A stretch of DNA of 64,000 nt, taken from assembly GCF_000165485.1 (NCBI RefSeq), contig NC_014623.1, positions 310,001 to 374,000 on the forward strand, read 5' to 3'. Under the pieces are notes generated by a model. The model had not been told where the DNA came from. It saw only the letters and a list, made by a program, of their open reading frames with translations, and searched no databases. Made by a program: the position numbers and the translations under genes. This document shows, in pieces, positions 52,041 to 60,712 of this stretch; the first letter of the stretch is position 1; the number at the start of each line of letters is the position of its first letter. Source of the stretch: Stigmatella aurantiaca DW4/3-1 (lineage in GTDB: Bacteria > Myxococcota > Myxococcia > Myxococcales > Myxococcaceae).

Positions 52041-53699
52041 ATGACGTGGTGGTCGAAGGCTGAGGCAGGCAGGACCCTTCGGGCAGGCGCGGCCGCGCTC
52101 GTCCTGGGGGCTTTGGGAGTCGGGCTTCCCGCACAGGCAAGCCCGACGACCGTCCCGGGCGCGTATCACGGCCCCTGGCAGGACGAGAAAGACCGCGAGA
52201 AGGAAGCCGAGCCGCGCGAGTTCTCGCTCATCAACTACTTCTTCAGCCGAGCGACGATCACCAATCAGGTCGGAGATCCGAGCGGCCTCAAGGGCGTGGC
52301 CCTCGGCCCCATCGGAAACCTGACCGGCAGCGCGGTGCGCGTGCAGGACGCGAAGGCGTACTACATCGAGCAGCGGTGGATCCCCATCATCGAATACAGC
52401 CCGTGGTTCGTGGACGGGCTGGCCAGCTTCCGCGCCCAGTTCGAGGTGGACTTCCTCTGGGGCCGCGCGGCCAACACCGTGCAGCCCAACGAGGGCGGTG
52501 GCTTCAACGCCGACCAGGTCAACATCCAAACCAAGAACGTCAACGTCGCCGTCTACCCCTTCCGGGATCCCACGAAGCTCACGCTGCTCATCGGTGCTCA
52601 ACCCGTCTACGACTCCTATCAAGATCCGACACGCTCCCCGCTCAACGAGATCATCCGCACCGGCTACAAACTGAGCTTCCTGGGCAGTGATGCGACGGGC
52701 CTGTCCCTCTTCAGCAGCTACAAGGGACACGCCAAGCTGAGCTTGCTCCCGCTGGGCACCGCGCAGTCGGACAAGGCGCTCGAGGATGATCCACGCCTGA
52801 AGTACATCTGGCTGCTCACCGCTGACTACGTGTACCCGGTGCGGCCTGGCACGAACGTGGGCGTCTCCGCCTGGGGGCTCAAGGACGGCACCAAGGGCGA
52901 TGCCTTCGCCTTCGAGGGGCTCGTGAAGAGCGGTCCCTCCTCCTCGGGCCTGAGCGGCTTCACCGGCGCGGCGCGCTTCAGCATCGACCGTCCCACAGGC
53001 TCGGTGTTCTGGCTGGGCGCGCACTTCAATCACAACATCGACTTCCGCACGGGTCCCCTCGGCGCCTCCGGCTTCGTCATGTACAACGGGGGCAGCTACG
53101 AGAGCAGCAACCCCGAGACGCCCCTCAACCGCACGGTGGACATCAGCGGCCTGTCCGCCAACGCGGAGGTCACCTACAACTGGGGCCGCACCGGCAGCGA
53201 CGTGGTGACGCTGGAGGGCATCTACACCACCGGCGACAAGGATCTGACCGACGGCAAGTACACGGGCGCCTTCACCCTCAACCAGTACGGCCTGCCGGGC
53301 GCGGTGTGGTTCAACCACAAGACGCTGATCCTCTTCCCCTTCACCAGCACGGCCAACAACTACACGGGCGCGGTGACGGACATCTCCAACCAGGGCTACG
53401 GACTCCAGGCCGCCATCGCCACGGGCGCGATGGACCTCATCCCCAACAAGCTGAACCTGAAGCTGGGCGCGGCGCTGGCCTCCAGCACCGTCACCCCGCC
53501 GCGCTGGGACGAGAGCGTGGAGCGCGGGCGCTTCATCGGCGCCGAGGTGAACGCGGAGCTGAAGTACCACATCCGCTACCTCATGACCGTGGGTCTGCAC
53601 ACCGGCTACATGTTCAAGGGGAGCTTCTATGACGGGGCCTCGCGGGTGACGTCCAACCCCTGGGCCGCCTTCACCACCTTCACCTGGTACGCGTTCTGA
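52041..53699 (+). CDS. outer-membrane beta-barrel protein (porin/exporter-like)
   Basis: The 552-residue protein has a signal peptide ending AQA near residue 37 and a mature part of alternating polar/hydrophobic strands with aromatic girdles. It ends in TTFTWYAF, and the terminal Phe is the hallmark of barrels inserted by the Bam machinery. The block WIPIIEYSPWFVDGLASFRA and the long loops are reminiscent of alginate-export or DUF1302-type barrels that occur beside lipid-metabolism genes, but the family was not confirmed. It ends 2 bases before the hydrolase gene, so the two are co-translated. Confidence 0.82.
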   Translation: MTWWSKAEAGRTLRAGAAALVLGALGVGLPAQASPTTVPGAYHGPWQDEKDREKEAEPREFSLINYFFSRATITNQVGDPSGLKGVALGPIGNLTGSAVRVQDAKAYYIEQRWIPIIEYSPWFVDGLASFRAQFEVDFLWGRAANTVQPNEGGGFNADQVNIQTKNVNVAVYPFRDPTKLTLLIGAQPVYDSYQDPTRSPLNEIIRTGYKLSFLGSDATGLSLFSSYKGHAKLSLLPLGTAQSDKALEDDPRLKYIWLLTADYVYPVRPGTNVGVSAWGLKDGTKGDAFAFEGLVKSGPSSSGLSGFTGAARFSIDRPTGSVFWLGAHFNHNIDFRTGPLGASGFVMYNGGSYESSNPETPLNRTVDISGLSANAEVTYNWGRTGSDVVTLEGIYTTGDKDLTDGKYTGAFTLNQYGLPGAVWFNHKTLILFPFTSTANNYTGAVTDISNQGYGLQAAIATGAMDLIPNKLNLKLGAALASSTVTPPRWDESVERGRFIGAEVNAELKYHIRYLMTVGLHTGYMFKGSFYDGASRVTSNPWAAFTTFTWYAF

Positions 53700-53701
53700 T
53701 C

Positions 53702-54730
53702 ATGACGACTTCTCGCGCCGTCCCGGCCCTGCTGCTCTCCGCCGTGCTCGCCTCGGGCTGTGTCCGCTCATACCGCTCCGAGCCACCGCTGGACTTCCAG
53801 GACTTTCCCTACACCTCGCTCGACGGCCAGCCGTGGCCCCTCCAGCGTCTGCCGCTGCCCAAGACGGCGGAGACGTACCAGATGGCCACCGTCCCCCAGG
53901 TGGCCTATGTGGAACTCAATCCCCAGGGGGCCCGCACGCTCGTCTTCATCCACGGGCTGGGCTCCTACCTGAAGTTCTGGCGCTATCAGCTCGATGCCTT
54001 CGCCCAGCAGGGCTACCGCGTGGTGGCGGTGGACTTGCCCGGCTACGGCAAGTCCGACAAGCCCGCCACCTTCCCGTACACCATGGAGGCCATGGCGGAC
54101 GCGGTGCGCGAGGTGGTGCAGGCGCTGGGCGTGGAGCGCCCCCTCCTGGTGGGGCACTCGATGGGCGCGCAGACGGCGCTCTCCTACGCCATCCGCTACC
54201 CCGAGGAGCCCGGCGCGCTGGTGCTGACCTCGCCCGCGGGCTTCGAGAAGTTCTCCGACAAGGAGAAGCGGTGGTTCCGGCGCTCGCTCACCACCACGTT
54301 CATCAAGTCCTCGCCCGAGTACAACATCTGGGGCAGCGTGCGGCAGGCCAACTTCTCGCGCTGGCGCCCGGAGCTGGAGTGGCTCATCGAGGAGCGCGTG
54401 CGCGTGGTCGGCACCCCCGCGTTCGATGCCTATGCCTACGCCAACGTGCGCACCGTGGATGGGCTGGCGCACAATGACTTCGTGCGCGACAACCTGGGCC
54501 GTGTCCAGGCGCCCGCCCTCATCGTCTTCGGCGAGGAGGACCGGCTCATTCCCAATCCGTTCCTCCATGGGGGCTGGGCCCGGGACATCATGGCGTACGG
54601 ACACGCGGGGCTCCGCGGCTCGTCGCTGGTGGGGCTCGAGGGCTGCGGCCACTCGGTGCAGCTCGACTGCCCCCAGGAGTACAACGCGGCGGTGACCACG
54701 TTCCTCGGGAAGCTGGCGCCCGCCCCCTGA
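53702..54730 (+). CDS. lipoprotein alpha/beta hydrolase
   Basis: The 342-residue protein begins with a lipobox (LASGC, Cys20). The alpha/beta-hydrolase core has the oxyanion block FIHGLGSY, the nucleophile Ser in VGHSMGAQTAL near 160, the acid in FGEEDRLIPN and the His in GCGHSVQL near 318. It is probably an esterase or lipase held at the outer membrane. The Ser nucleophile rules out the Asp-type OleB beta-lactone decarboxylase. Last gene of the TetR operon, immediately after the barrel. Confidence 0.88.
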   Translation: MTTSRAVPALLLSAVLASGCVRSYRSEPPLDFQDFPYTSLDGQPWPLQRLPLPKTAETYQMATVPQVAYVELNPQGARTLVFIHGLGSYLKFWRYQLDAFAQQGYRVVAVDLPGYGKSDKPATFPYTMEAMADAVREVVQALGVERPLLVGHSMGAQTALSYAIRYPEEPGALVLTSPAGFEKFSDKEKRWFRRSLTTTFIKSSPEYNIWGSVRQANFSRWRPELEWLIEERVRVVGTPAFDAYAYANVRTVDGLAHNDFVRDNLGRVQAPALIVFGEEDRLIPNPFLHGGWARDIMAYGHAGLRGSSLVGLEGCGHSVQLDCPQEYNAAVTTFLGKLAPAP

Positions 54731-54753
54731 GCCGGGCGCCCTCGGGCACGGCG

Positions 54754-55767
54754 TTACGGGATGAGGTGGCTCTTCACCATGTTGTACTGCACCTCGCCCG
54801 TGAGGTCCTTCGAGTTGAAGTGGCCGTACGGATAGCCGGTGTACACCTTCTCGCCCGTCTGTCCCGGGATGCGCGAGGTGTACTCGCCGTAGACGATGCC
54901 GCCGTAGCCCACCACCTCGTCCGCGGTGGAATAGAGGGCGTAGCGGTAGGCGCCCTCGTAGCCCCGGCTGGACTGGAGGTTCTTCAGGTAGTTCGAGGGG
55001 CCAGCGCCCGCCCAGCTACCGGGGAACAGGCCGTTGGTGGCCCCGCACGTGGGCGTGGTGGCTCCCGCCGTGTAGCAGTTCGTCAGCCCCAGGTTGGCGC
55101 CGGCGATGCCCACGAAGGTGTCCACCGAATCGGTGAGCGGGCTGCCCACGTTGTACTGGCCGCCCTCCAGTGCGTCGGTCGCGGTGCCGCCAAGGATGGC
55201 CTTGCGCGCCAGCGTCACGCCCATGGAGTGGGTGATGATGTCCACCTTCGAGGCCCCGGTATAGGCCTTCACCGCCTCGATGAACTTGCGGACCCGCATC
55301 ACGTGCGTCTTCGAGTGGTACTGCTGCGCCGAGAGCAGCGCGTTCGCCGGGCCCCACGTCATCGCGTAGAGCTCGCTCGTCTTGTAGCCCCGGGATTGGA
55401 AGTACTCGATGGAGGCGTTCCAGCCCGTCTGGCCCGCAGTCCCCGTGCCGATCGCCTTGTCCGAATTGCCGTGGATGAAGATGACCGGTTGATTCACCAC
55501 CGTGTCACTGGCGCTGCTCTTGCCGCCGTAGCTGCCACCCGAGAGATCCTTCCGCGCGAAGTCGTAGGTGCCGTAGCCGTTGGCCGAGAGCCACTGGCTG
55601 AAATGGGAGGTGATGCCCGAGGTGGAGACCGCCTCCGCTTCTTGGGTGGCCAGCGCCCCGGCGGGCGCTCCGAGGTCCACATCGGGTCCCATGTCCGGGC
55701 CACAGCCCAGGGACAAAGAGCCCAAGCACAACGCACCCAGCACGGTATGGCAGGAGCGCAAACGCAT
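54754..55767 (-). CDS. secreted lipase (class 2/EstA-like), lipoprotein
   Basis: The 337-residue protein starts at ATG 55767 after AAGGAG; longer starts add a non-signal lead. The signal ends in a lipobox (LGSLSLGC, Cys22). The core has the oxyanion block VIFIHGNSD, the nucleophile Ser in IITHSMGVTLARKA and a likely His in GYPYGHFNSKD near the end. THSMG in place of GHSMG is seen in Lipase_2-type enzymes. It should hydrolyse lipids or esters outside the cytoplasm. Convergent with the hydrolase of the TetR operon, 23 bases apart. Confidence 0.85.
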   Translation of the reverse strand: MRLRSCHTVLGALCLGSLSLGCGPDMGPDVDLGAPAGALATQEAEAVSTSGITSHFSQWLSANGYGTYDFARKDLSGGSYGGKSSASDTVVNQPVIFIHGNSDKAIGTGTAGQTGWNASIEYFQSRGYKTSELYAMTWGPANALLSAQQYHSKTHVMRVRKFIEAVKAYTGASKVDIITHSMGVTLARKAILGGTATDALEGGQYNVGSPLTDSVDTFVGIAGANLGLTNCYTAGATTPTCGATNGLFPGSWAGAGPSNYLKNLQSSRGYEGAYRYALYSTADEVVGYGGIVYGEYTSRIPGQTGEKVYTGYPYGHFNSKDLTGEVQYNMVKSHLIP

Positions 55768-55948
55768 CGTGATTCTCCTTGAAGGGGGATGCACCCACCC
55801 AGGGGGTGGGCGCACGCGAAAGTGTATGGGTTCTCTCGGGAGAAAGTCGTCAGGCAAGGGAATCAAAGTTGAAACCTGATTCACCTTTGCAGTGCGTCAA
55901 TCGCCGCGCGTCACAGTCGCGGTGCGTCAATCTGGCGGCCGCGGGAGG

Positions 55949-56524
55949 TCAGCGGCGACGGCGGGGGGCGGGGGTCCGCTTCGGCGTCGGGGCTGGCATG
56001 GCGGCCATCACCGGTGTCAGTGACGTGGCGATGCGCACGGAGTCCGGGAAGAGCTGCTGTGCGCGCTTGCCCAGCGCCACGGCTTCTTCCAGCCGCCCCT
56101 GGGCATACAGCACGTCGATGAGTCCGCTCCACCCATCCTCCAGCACGGTCTGCGCCTTCTCCACGCCCGCGAGCAGGTAGCGCTCCGCCGCATCGGAGGC
56201 GCCTTCCGTGACGTGCAGGAAGTAGCCCAGCTCCACCAGGGAGGCCGCGGAGCGATCCGAGGCCAGCACCGCCTGCTGGAGGTACCGGCGGGCCTTGCGC
56301 AGCCCCGCGCGCTTCTCGGCGGGTCCCTCCGAGGCGCTCATCTGGAGCCGCCGGCCCGCCAGCAGCAAGGCGGGCACGTAGGCCGGACAGGCCTCCAGCG
56401 CCTCGTCCAGCATCTCCAGGGATTGGGACGATTCCTCCGCCCGCTTCATCCGCGAGGCTTGGCGGTGCAGGGAGGCCACTTCGCTCAGGGCCACGTGTTG
56501 CGAGGGCTTCCGAGGCTTCATCAT
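55949..56524 (-). CDS. TPR-like helical protein
   Basis: The 191-residue protein (ATG 56524 or 56521) is almost all helix with TPR-type spacing, e.g. LEMLDEALEACPAYVPALLL and RLEEAVALGKRAQQLFPDSV. It ends in a basic Pro/Arg tail (TPKRTPAPRRRR). No signal peptide. Probably a cytosolic adaptor. It lies alone between the lipase and the chemoreceptor on the same strand; the 180-bp gap on its left has no gene. Confidence 0.75.
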   Translation of the reverse strand: MMKPRKPSQHVALSEVASLHRQASRMKRAEESSQSLEMLDEALEACPAYVPALLLAGRRLQMSASEGPAEKRAGLRKARRYLQQAVLASDRSAASLVELGYFLHVTEGASDAAERYLLAGVEKAQTVLEDGWSGLIDVLYAQGRLEEAVALGKRAQQLFPDSVRIATSLTPVMAAMPAPTPKRTPAPRRRR

Positions 56525-56620
56525 TGTTCCTGGGGTCAGGGCAGAGACGGCGTGGGCATGGCGAGGCCGGAGGATTTACTCACGCGGGAAGCGTCCTTCT
56601 CAACCACCCTACGGGTGGGG

Positions 56621-58297
56621 TCAGGCATCTGTTGTGGGAGGGACGATGGGCTGCTGCGCCTCCGAGGGCGAGAAGCGCGCGGCCAACGTCCACAAGTGCT
56701 GGGCCTGGGTGTGCAGGTCCTGCACCGATTGGGCGATCTGCTCCATCCCCGAGACGGCATCCGCCGCGCTGGCGGAGATGGTGTGGATGCGCTTGGCGAG
56801 GGCTTGGCCCGAGCTGGACTGGCGCGTCCCCTCGGAGGCCAGGTGCCCCACGCGCGCCTGGATCTCCTGGGCGCCGGAGACGATGCGCTCGAGCGCATCC
56901 GCGGTGGCGGTGGACAGCCGCACCCCTTCTTCCACCTTCAAGGTGCCCTGACGCATCTGGAGCGCCGCGGCCGTGGTCTCCTCCTGATTCTGTTTCAGCA
57001 GATGGTCGATCTGCTGGACCACGTCGCGCGAGCGCTCGGCGAGCTTGCGGACCTCGGCGGCCACCACGCCGAAGCCCTTGCCGCTCTCCCCCGCGCGGGC
57101 CGCCTCGATGGCGGTGTTGATGGCCAGGATGTTCGTCTCGGTGGAGATGTCCTCGATGAGCTGCAACATCTGTCCGACCACCTCGCTGGAGGCTTGGAGC
57201 CGCGCCACCATCTGCGCCGCGCGGTGCACCATCTGGACGAGCTCGGAGATCTTCCGCGAGGCGCGCTCCACCGCCTCGTTGCCTTCGGAGGCCACGCGGC
57301 CATTGTTCTCGGCGGCCTGGGCGGTGAGCGTCGCCAGTTGGGCGCCCTGGGAAATCCCCTGGCTCATCTCCTGGACGGCGTCCGCCACCATCTGCATCTG
57401 CTCGGAGCGCTGGCGGGTTCCCATGGAGAGCACGTCCGCCGAGCGCCGGATGCGGTCGGCGTTGGCCACCGTGGAGACCGCCACCGAGGCGATGCCCTGC
57501 ACTGTCTCCCGGAGGCCCGTCACCATGGTGTTGAAGGCGTGGCCCAGTTGGCCCACCTCGTCCTCCTTGTCCACGGAGACCCGGACGCTCAGGTCTCCCG
57601 CCGCGACGCGCTTGGCCACTTCCGACAACACGCGCAAGGGCTTCACCACCCGCCGAGAGAAGACCGCGCCCACCCCCACCACCAGGAGCAGCACCGCGCC
57701 CACCGTCACCATCAGGCGCTCCTCCATCACCGCCATCTCCTTGTCGATGTCCTCCACGTACACGCCCGTGCCGAGGATCCACCCCCAGGGGGCGAAGAGC
57801 TTCACATAGGACTCCTTGGGGATGGGCTCCCGGCTGCCTGGACGGGTGGCGGCATAGGCGATGTCCCCTTCGCCCTGCGCCTGGACCAGCTGGACGATGT
57901 CCACGAAGACGGCCTTGCCGCGCGCATCCCGGTACCCAGTCATGTCCTGGCCCACCATGGCGGGCAGGTAGGGGTGCATCACCAGCCGTGTCGACAAGTC
58001 ATTTACCCAGAAATATTCGACCTTGCCGTAGCGCAGGTCCTGGAGCATCCGCGCGGCCTGGCGCTGGGCCTGCTCCCGTGACAGCTCTCCCGTGGTGACC
58101 TTCGCTTCGTATGCCTCCATCACGCCGTATGCCGTCTCCACCGTGCTGCGGAGTGTGCGCACCCGGTCCTCGCGCAGCTGGGCCCGTACGGCGGGGAGCA
58201 CGTAGAGCGGATGGAGCAGCAGCAGCGGCAGGGCCACCAGGCCGATGGCGATGTAGAGCTTCGTGAGAAGGCTGCGGTGTCCCGGTCTCCACTTCAT
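56621..58297 (-). CDS. methyl-accepting chemotaxis protein with single Cache domain
   Basis: The 558-residue receptor has a first membrane helix (about 10-32), a periplasmic sCache-type domain (about 35-190, [20 protein letters not shown]), a second helix (about 192-215), a HAMP domain (about 216-270) and a long signalling coiled coil. The tip [20 protein letters not shown], which contacts CheA/CheW, is intact. sCache domains of this kind bind small organic acids. No che genes are adjacent, so it joins a pathway elsewhere and may serve gliding or developmental chemosensing. Confidence 0.92.
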   Translation of the reverse strand: MKWRPGHRSLLTKLYIAIGLVALPLLLLHPLYVLPAVRAQLREDRVRTLRSTVETAYGVMEAYEAKVTTGELSREQAQRQAARMLQDLRYGKVEYFWVNDLSTRLVMHPYLPAMVGQDMTGYRDARGKAVFVDIVQLVQAQGEGDIAYAATRPGSREPIPKESYVKLFAPWGWILGTGVYVEDIDKEMAVMEERLMVTVGAVLLLVVGVGAVFSRRVVKPLRVLSEVAKRVAAGDLSVRVSVDKEDEVGQLGHAFNTMVTGLRETVQGIASVAVSTVANADRIRRSADVLSMGTRQRSEQMQMVADAVQEMSQGISQGAQLATLTAQAAENNGRVASEGNEAVERASRKISELVQMVHRAAQMVARLQASSEVVGQMLQLIEDISTETNILAINTAIEAARAGESGKGFGVVAAEVRKLAERSRDVVQQIDHLLKQNQEETTAAALQMRQGTLKVEEGVRLSTATADALERIVSGAQEIQARVGHLASEGTRQSSSGQALAKRIHTISASAADAVSGMEQIAQSVQDLHTQAQHLWTLAARFSPSEAQQPIVPPTTDA

Positions 58298-58804
58298 GCC
58301 CGCAGCCTAGGGCACTCACGCCCTTCGCAGGAGGGTTCCTCCCCACTTCCGGGGCGGAAAAAGTGCCTCGATTCAGGGCTTCCCGGATGTGTCAGGTCCA
58401 GGCCCAAAAGGACCTTGCAAGCATGATAGAGGGGGGACCTCCCAGGTCGGGTACTCATTTCTCACCCGGGGAGGCCCGGAAGTGCCGCACCGGGCCGCAA
58501 CCCCCCGGCGCCGGCCTTCCCGCGGCGCACGCGGAGGGGGAACCGGAGGCAGGCCTGCCCGGACGGGAACTCGCTCGGAGGATCTCCCCTTGGGAGCGCG
58601 GTGGCGGACAGGGTGTCTCACCCCGTAGGCCTTGCTCACCCGACGTGGTACATCCCCCTGCGAGCCATGACGCCGCGGCGTGCCATCTTGTCTCAGTCAG
58701 CGACCTGCCAGGTGAAGACACACCGATCTACCCGGCAAGTTCTGTGCGTCTGCCTCCATACGTCCTAAGCCGTCAACCGCACCCTTCGGGTCGGGCAAGG
58801 AAGC
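58298..58804. other. 507-bp intergenic region between chemoreceptor and XRE gene
   Basis: No convincing gene, despite open frames of 60-90 codons in three registers, none with a ribosome site or family match. It probably carries the promoters of the two divergent genes. The only notable pattern is a G-run and GGACCTCCC/CCCGGGGAGG-rich segment near 58431-58485. Confidence 0.5.
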
Positions 58805-59167
58805 ATGGACAAAGAACTCGCATCGACAATCGGCGCTGCGGCGCGTGCCGCCCGGACGCGCCTGGAGCTGACTCAGGCAGATGTGGCGGAGCGCATCGAC
58901 GTGGCGACCGAGGTGTATGGGCGCCTGGAGCGCGGGGGCATGCTTCCCAGCGTGCAGACCCTGCTCAAGCTCTGCCACGAGCTGAACGTCTCCTCCGACG
59001 AGCTGCTGGGCCTGGCGCAGCTCAGCCCCGTCAACCGTGTATCAGAGACGCCTTCCGCGCCGGCGGAACGGCCGGAGATCCGCCGGCTGCTGCGCAACAT
59101 GCGCCAGCTGGACGCGGCTCACATCAAGCTGCTGGGCCTGGTGGCCAAAGCGCTGCTGCGCCGGTAG
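58805..59167 (+). CDS. XRE-family helix-turn-helix regulator
   Basis: The 120-residue protein has an XRE/HTH_3 domain at about 8-65 (AARTRLELTQADVAERIDVA, TEVYGRLERGGMLPS) and a C-terminal helix of about 35 residues that may mediate dimer or partner contact. The start is preceded by GCAAGGAAGC. It is convergent with the hybrid kinase operon, 12 bases away. Role unknown. Confidence 0.88.
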   Translation: MDKELASTIGAAARAARTRLELTQADVAERIDVATEVYGRLERGGMLPSVQTLLKLCHELNVSSDELLGLAQLSPVNRVSETPSAPAERPEIRRLLRNMRQLDAAHIKLLGLVAKALLRR

Positions 59168-59179
59168 GCCCAGGCAGGC

Positions 59180-60712
59180 TCACAGGTCCATCAGCAGCCG
59201 GTTCAGCTCATCCGGCTTCACCGGCTTGACCATGTGGTGGTCGAACCCCGCCTGAAGCGCCCGCGAGCGATCCTCGGGGCCGCCGTAGCCCGTGATGGCC
59301 ACCAGGCGGATGTTCCGGCCCACCCGCGCCCTCAGCTCCTTCGCCACGCGGTATCCATCCAGCCCCGGCAGTCCGATGTCCACCAGGGCCAAGTCCGGAC
59401 GGACCTCCAGCGCCAGGGCCAGACCCTCCATCCCGTCCTGAGCGACCTGCACCCGGTGCCCCCACAGCTCCAGCAGGTCCTTGAGCGCCTGGCGCGCGTC
59501 CGAGTTGTCTTCCACCAGGAGGATGCGGCGGTGGAGGGAGTGGCCGGTGGGGGGCTGCGGCTTGCCGAACGGGGGGGAGAGGTGAGGGGCCACGGGCAGC
59601 TTCACCACGAACTCGCTGCCTTGGCCCGGTCCATCGCTGGTGGCGCCAATGGTGCCGCCGTGCAGCTCCACCAGGTTGCGCACCAGGGTCAGCCCGATGC
59701 CGAGGCCTCCCCGGGAGCGCTCCAGGGACTCGTCCGCCTGGGCGAACAGCTCGAAGATGTCGGGCAGCTTGTGGCTGGGGATGCCGATGCCCGTGTCCCG
59801 GATGCGCACCACCACCTGGGCGCTCCCGTCCACCCCCTCCTGGGAGGCGTGAACGGTGATGTGGCCACCGGCATCCGTGTACTTGGCCGCGTTGTCGAGC
59901 AGGTTCATGAAGATCTGCTCCAGGCGGGTGCTGTCACCCTCCACCCACAAGGGGGTTCCGGGCAGGTGGCTCTCCAGGCTCAGTCCGCGCCCCTCGGCGG
60001 TCGGGCGGATGAGGGAGAGGACCTGCTGGAGCACGGACAGGGTGTCCATGCGCTCCCGGCGCAGCTCCACCTTCCCGCGGGTGATGCGGCTGACATCCAG
60101 CAGGTCGTCCACGAGGCGCGCCAGGTGGTGCGTCTGCCGCTGGATGATGGCGCGCATGCGCGCTTCCTTGACGTCATCGGTGGGCTTGCGCTCGAGGATG
60201 CCGATGGCCGTCATGATGGCGGCCAGGGGGTTGCGCAGCTCGTGGGCGAGCATGGCCAGGAACTCGTCCTTGCGGCGGTCCGCGGCGGTGAGCTGGTCGG
60301 CGCGCACGCGCAGCTCGCGCTCCGCGTGGCGCAGGCGCAGCAGGCTGCGCACCGTGGCGATGAGCTCGGCGGGCTCGAAGGGCTGGGTGAGGTAGCCATC
60401 CGCGCCCGCGTCCAGCCCCTGCACGCGCTTGTCCGGGGTGACGAAGGTGGCGGAGGTGTGCAGCACGGAGATGGAGGCGGTGTCCGGGCTGGCGCGCAGG
60501 CGCGAGGCCACCTCGTAGCCGAGGATGTCCGGCAGCTGCACGTCCAGGATGACGAGGTCCGGGCGGTGCTGGGCGGCCAACTTCAAGGCCTCCTGGCCGG
60601 TGCTGGCCTCGATGACCCGGTAGCCCCCCATCTCGAGGATGCGGCTGGCGACGTAGCGGCTGGCGCTGTCGTCGTTGACGTTGAGGATGGTAGCCTTGAA
60701 GGGCTCAGCCAC
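59180..60712 (-). CDS. REC-histidine kinase-REC hybrid, last gene of the B12 operon
   Basis: The 510-residue protein starts best at GTG 60712, seven bases after AAGGAGG and overlapping the stop of the upstream kinase by 8 bases; ATG 60730 is an alternative. Domains: a receiver (about 5-125, Asp in LVILDVQLPD), HisKA with His in LAMLAHELRNPL, HATPase (IRDTGIGIPSHKLPDIFELF, GGLGIGLTLV), and a second receiver (Asp in LALVDIGLPG). It is cytosolic. A receiver on each side of the kinase suggests it takes phosphate from the preceding hybrid kinase and passes it on. Start choice rests on ribosome site and overlap. Confidence 0.9.
   Translation of the reverse strand: MAEPFKATILNVNDDSASRYVASRILEMGGYRVIEASTGQEALKLAAQHRPDLVILDVQLPDILGYEVASRLRASPDTASISVLHTSATFVTPDKRVQGLDAGADGYLTQPFEPAELIATVRSLLRLRHAERELRVRADQLTAADRRKDEFLAMLAHELRNPLAAIMTAIGILERKPTDDVKEARMRAIIQRQTHHLARLVDDLLDVSRITRGKVELRRERMDTLSVLQQVLSLIRPTAEGRGLSLESHLPGTPLWVEGDSTRLEQIFMNLLDNAAKYTDAGGHITVHASQEGVDGSAQVVVRIRDTGIGIPSHKLPDIFELFAQADESLERSRGGLGIGLTLVRNLVELHGGTIGATSDGPGQGSEFVVKLPVAPHLSPPFGKPQPPTGHSLHRRILLVEDNSDARQALKDLLELWGHRVQVAQDGMEGLALALEVRPDLALVDIGLPGLDGYRVAKELRARVGRNIRLVAITGYGGPEDRSRALQAGFDHHMVKPVKPDELNRLLMDL

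Noticed and set aside
46204-54730. OleABCD olefin/beta-lactone pathway (KASIII, hydrolase, ligase, SDR together)
   Set aside because: The KASIII lacks the His and Asn of OleA, the hydrolase has a Ser nucleophile (GHSMG) and a lipobox rather than the OleB Asp, the ligase has normal acyl-CoA ligase motifs, and the SDR is on the other strand.
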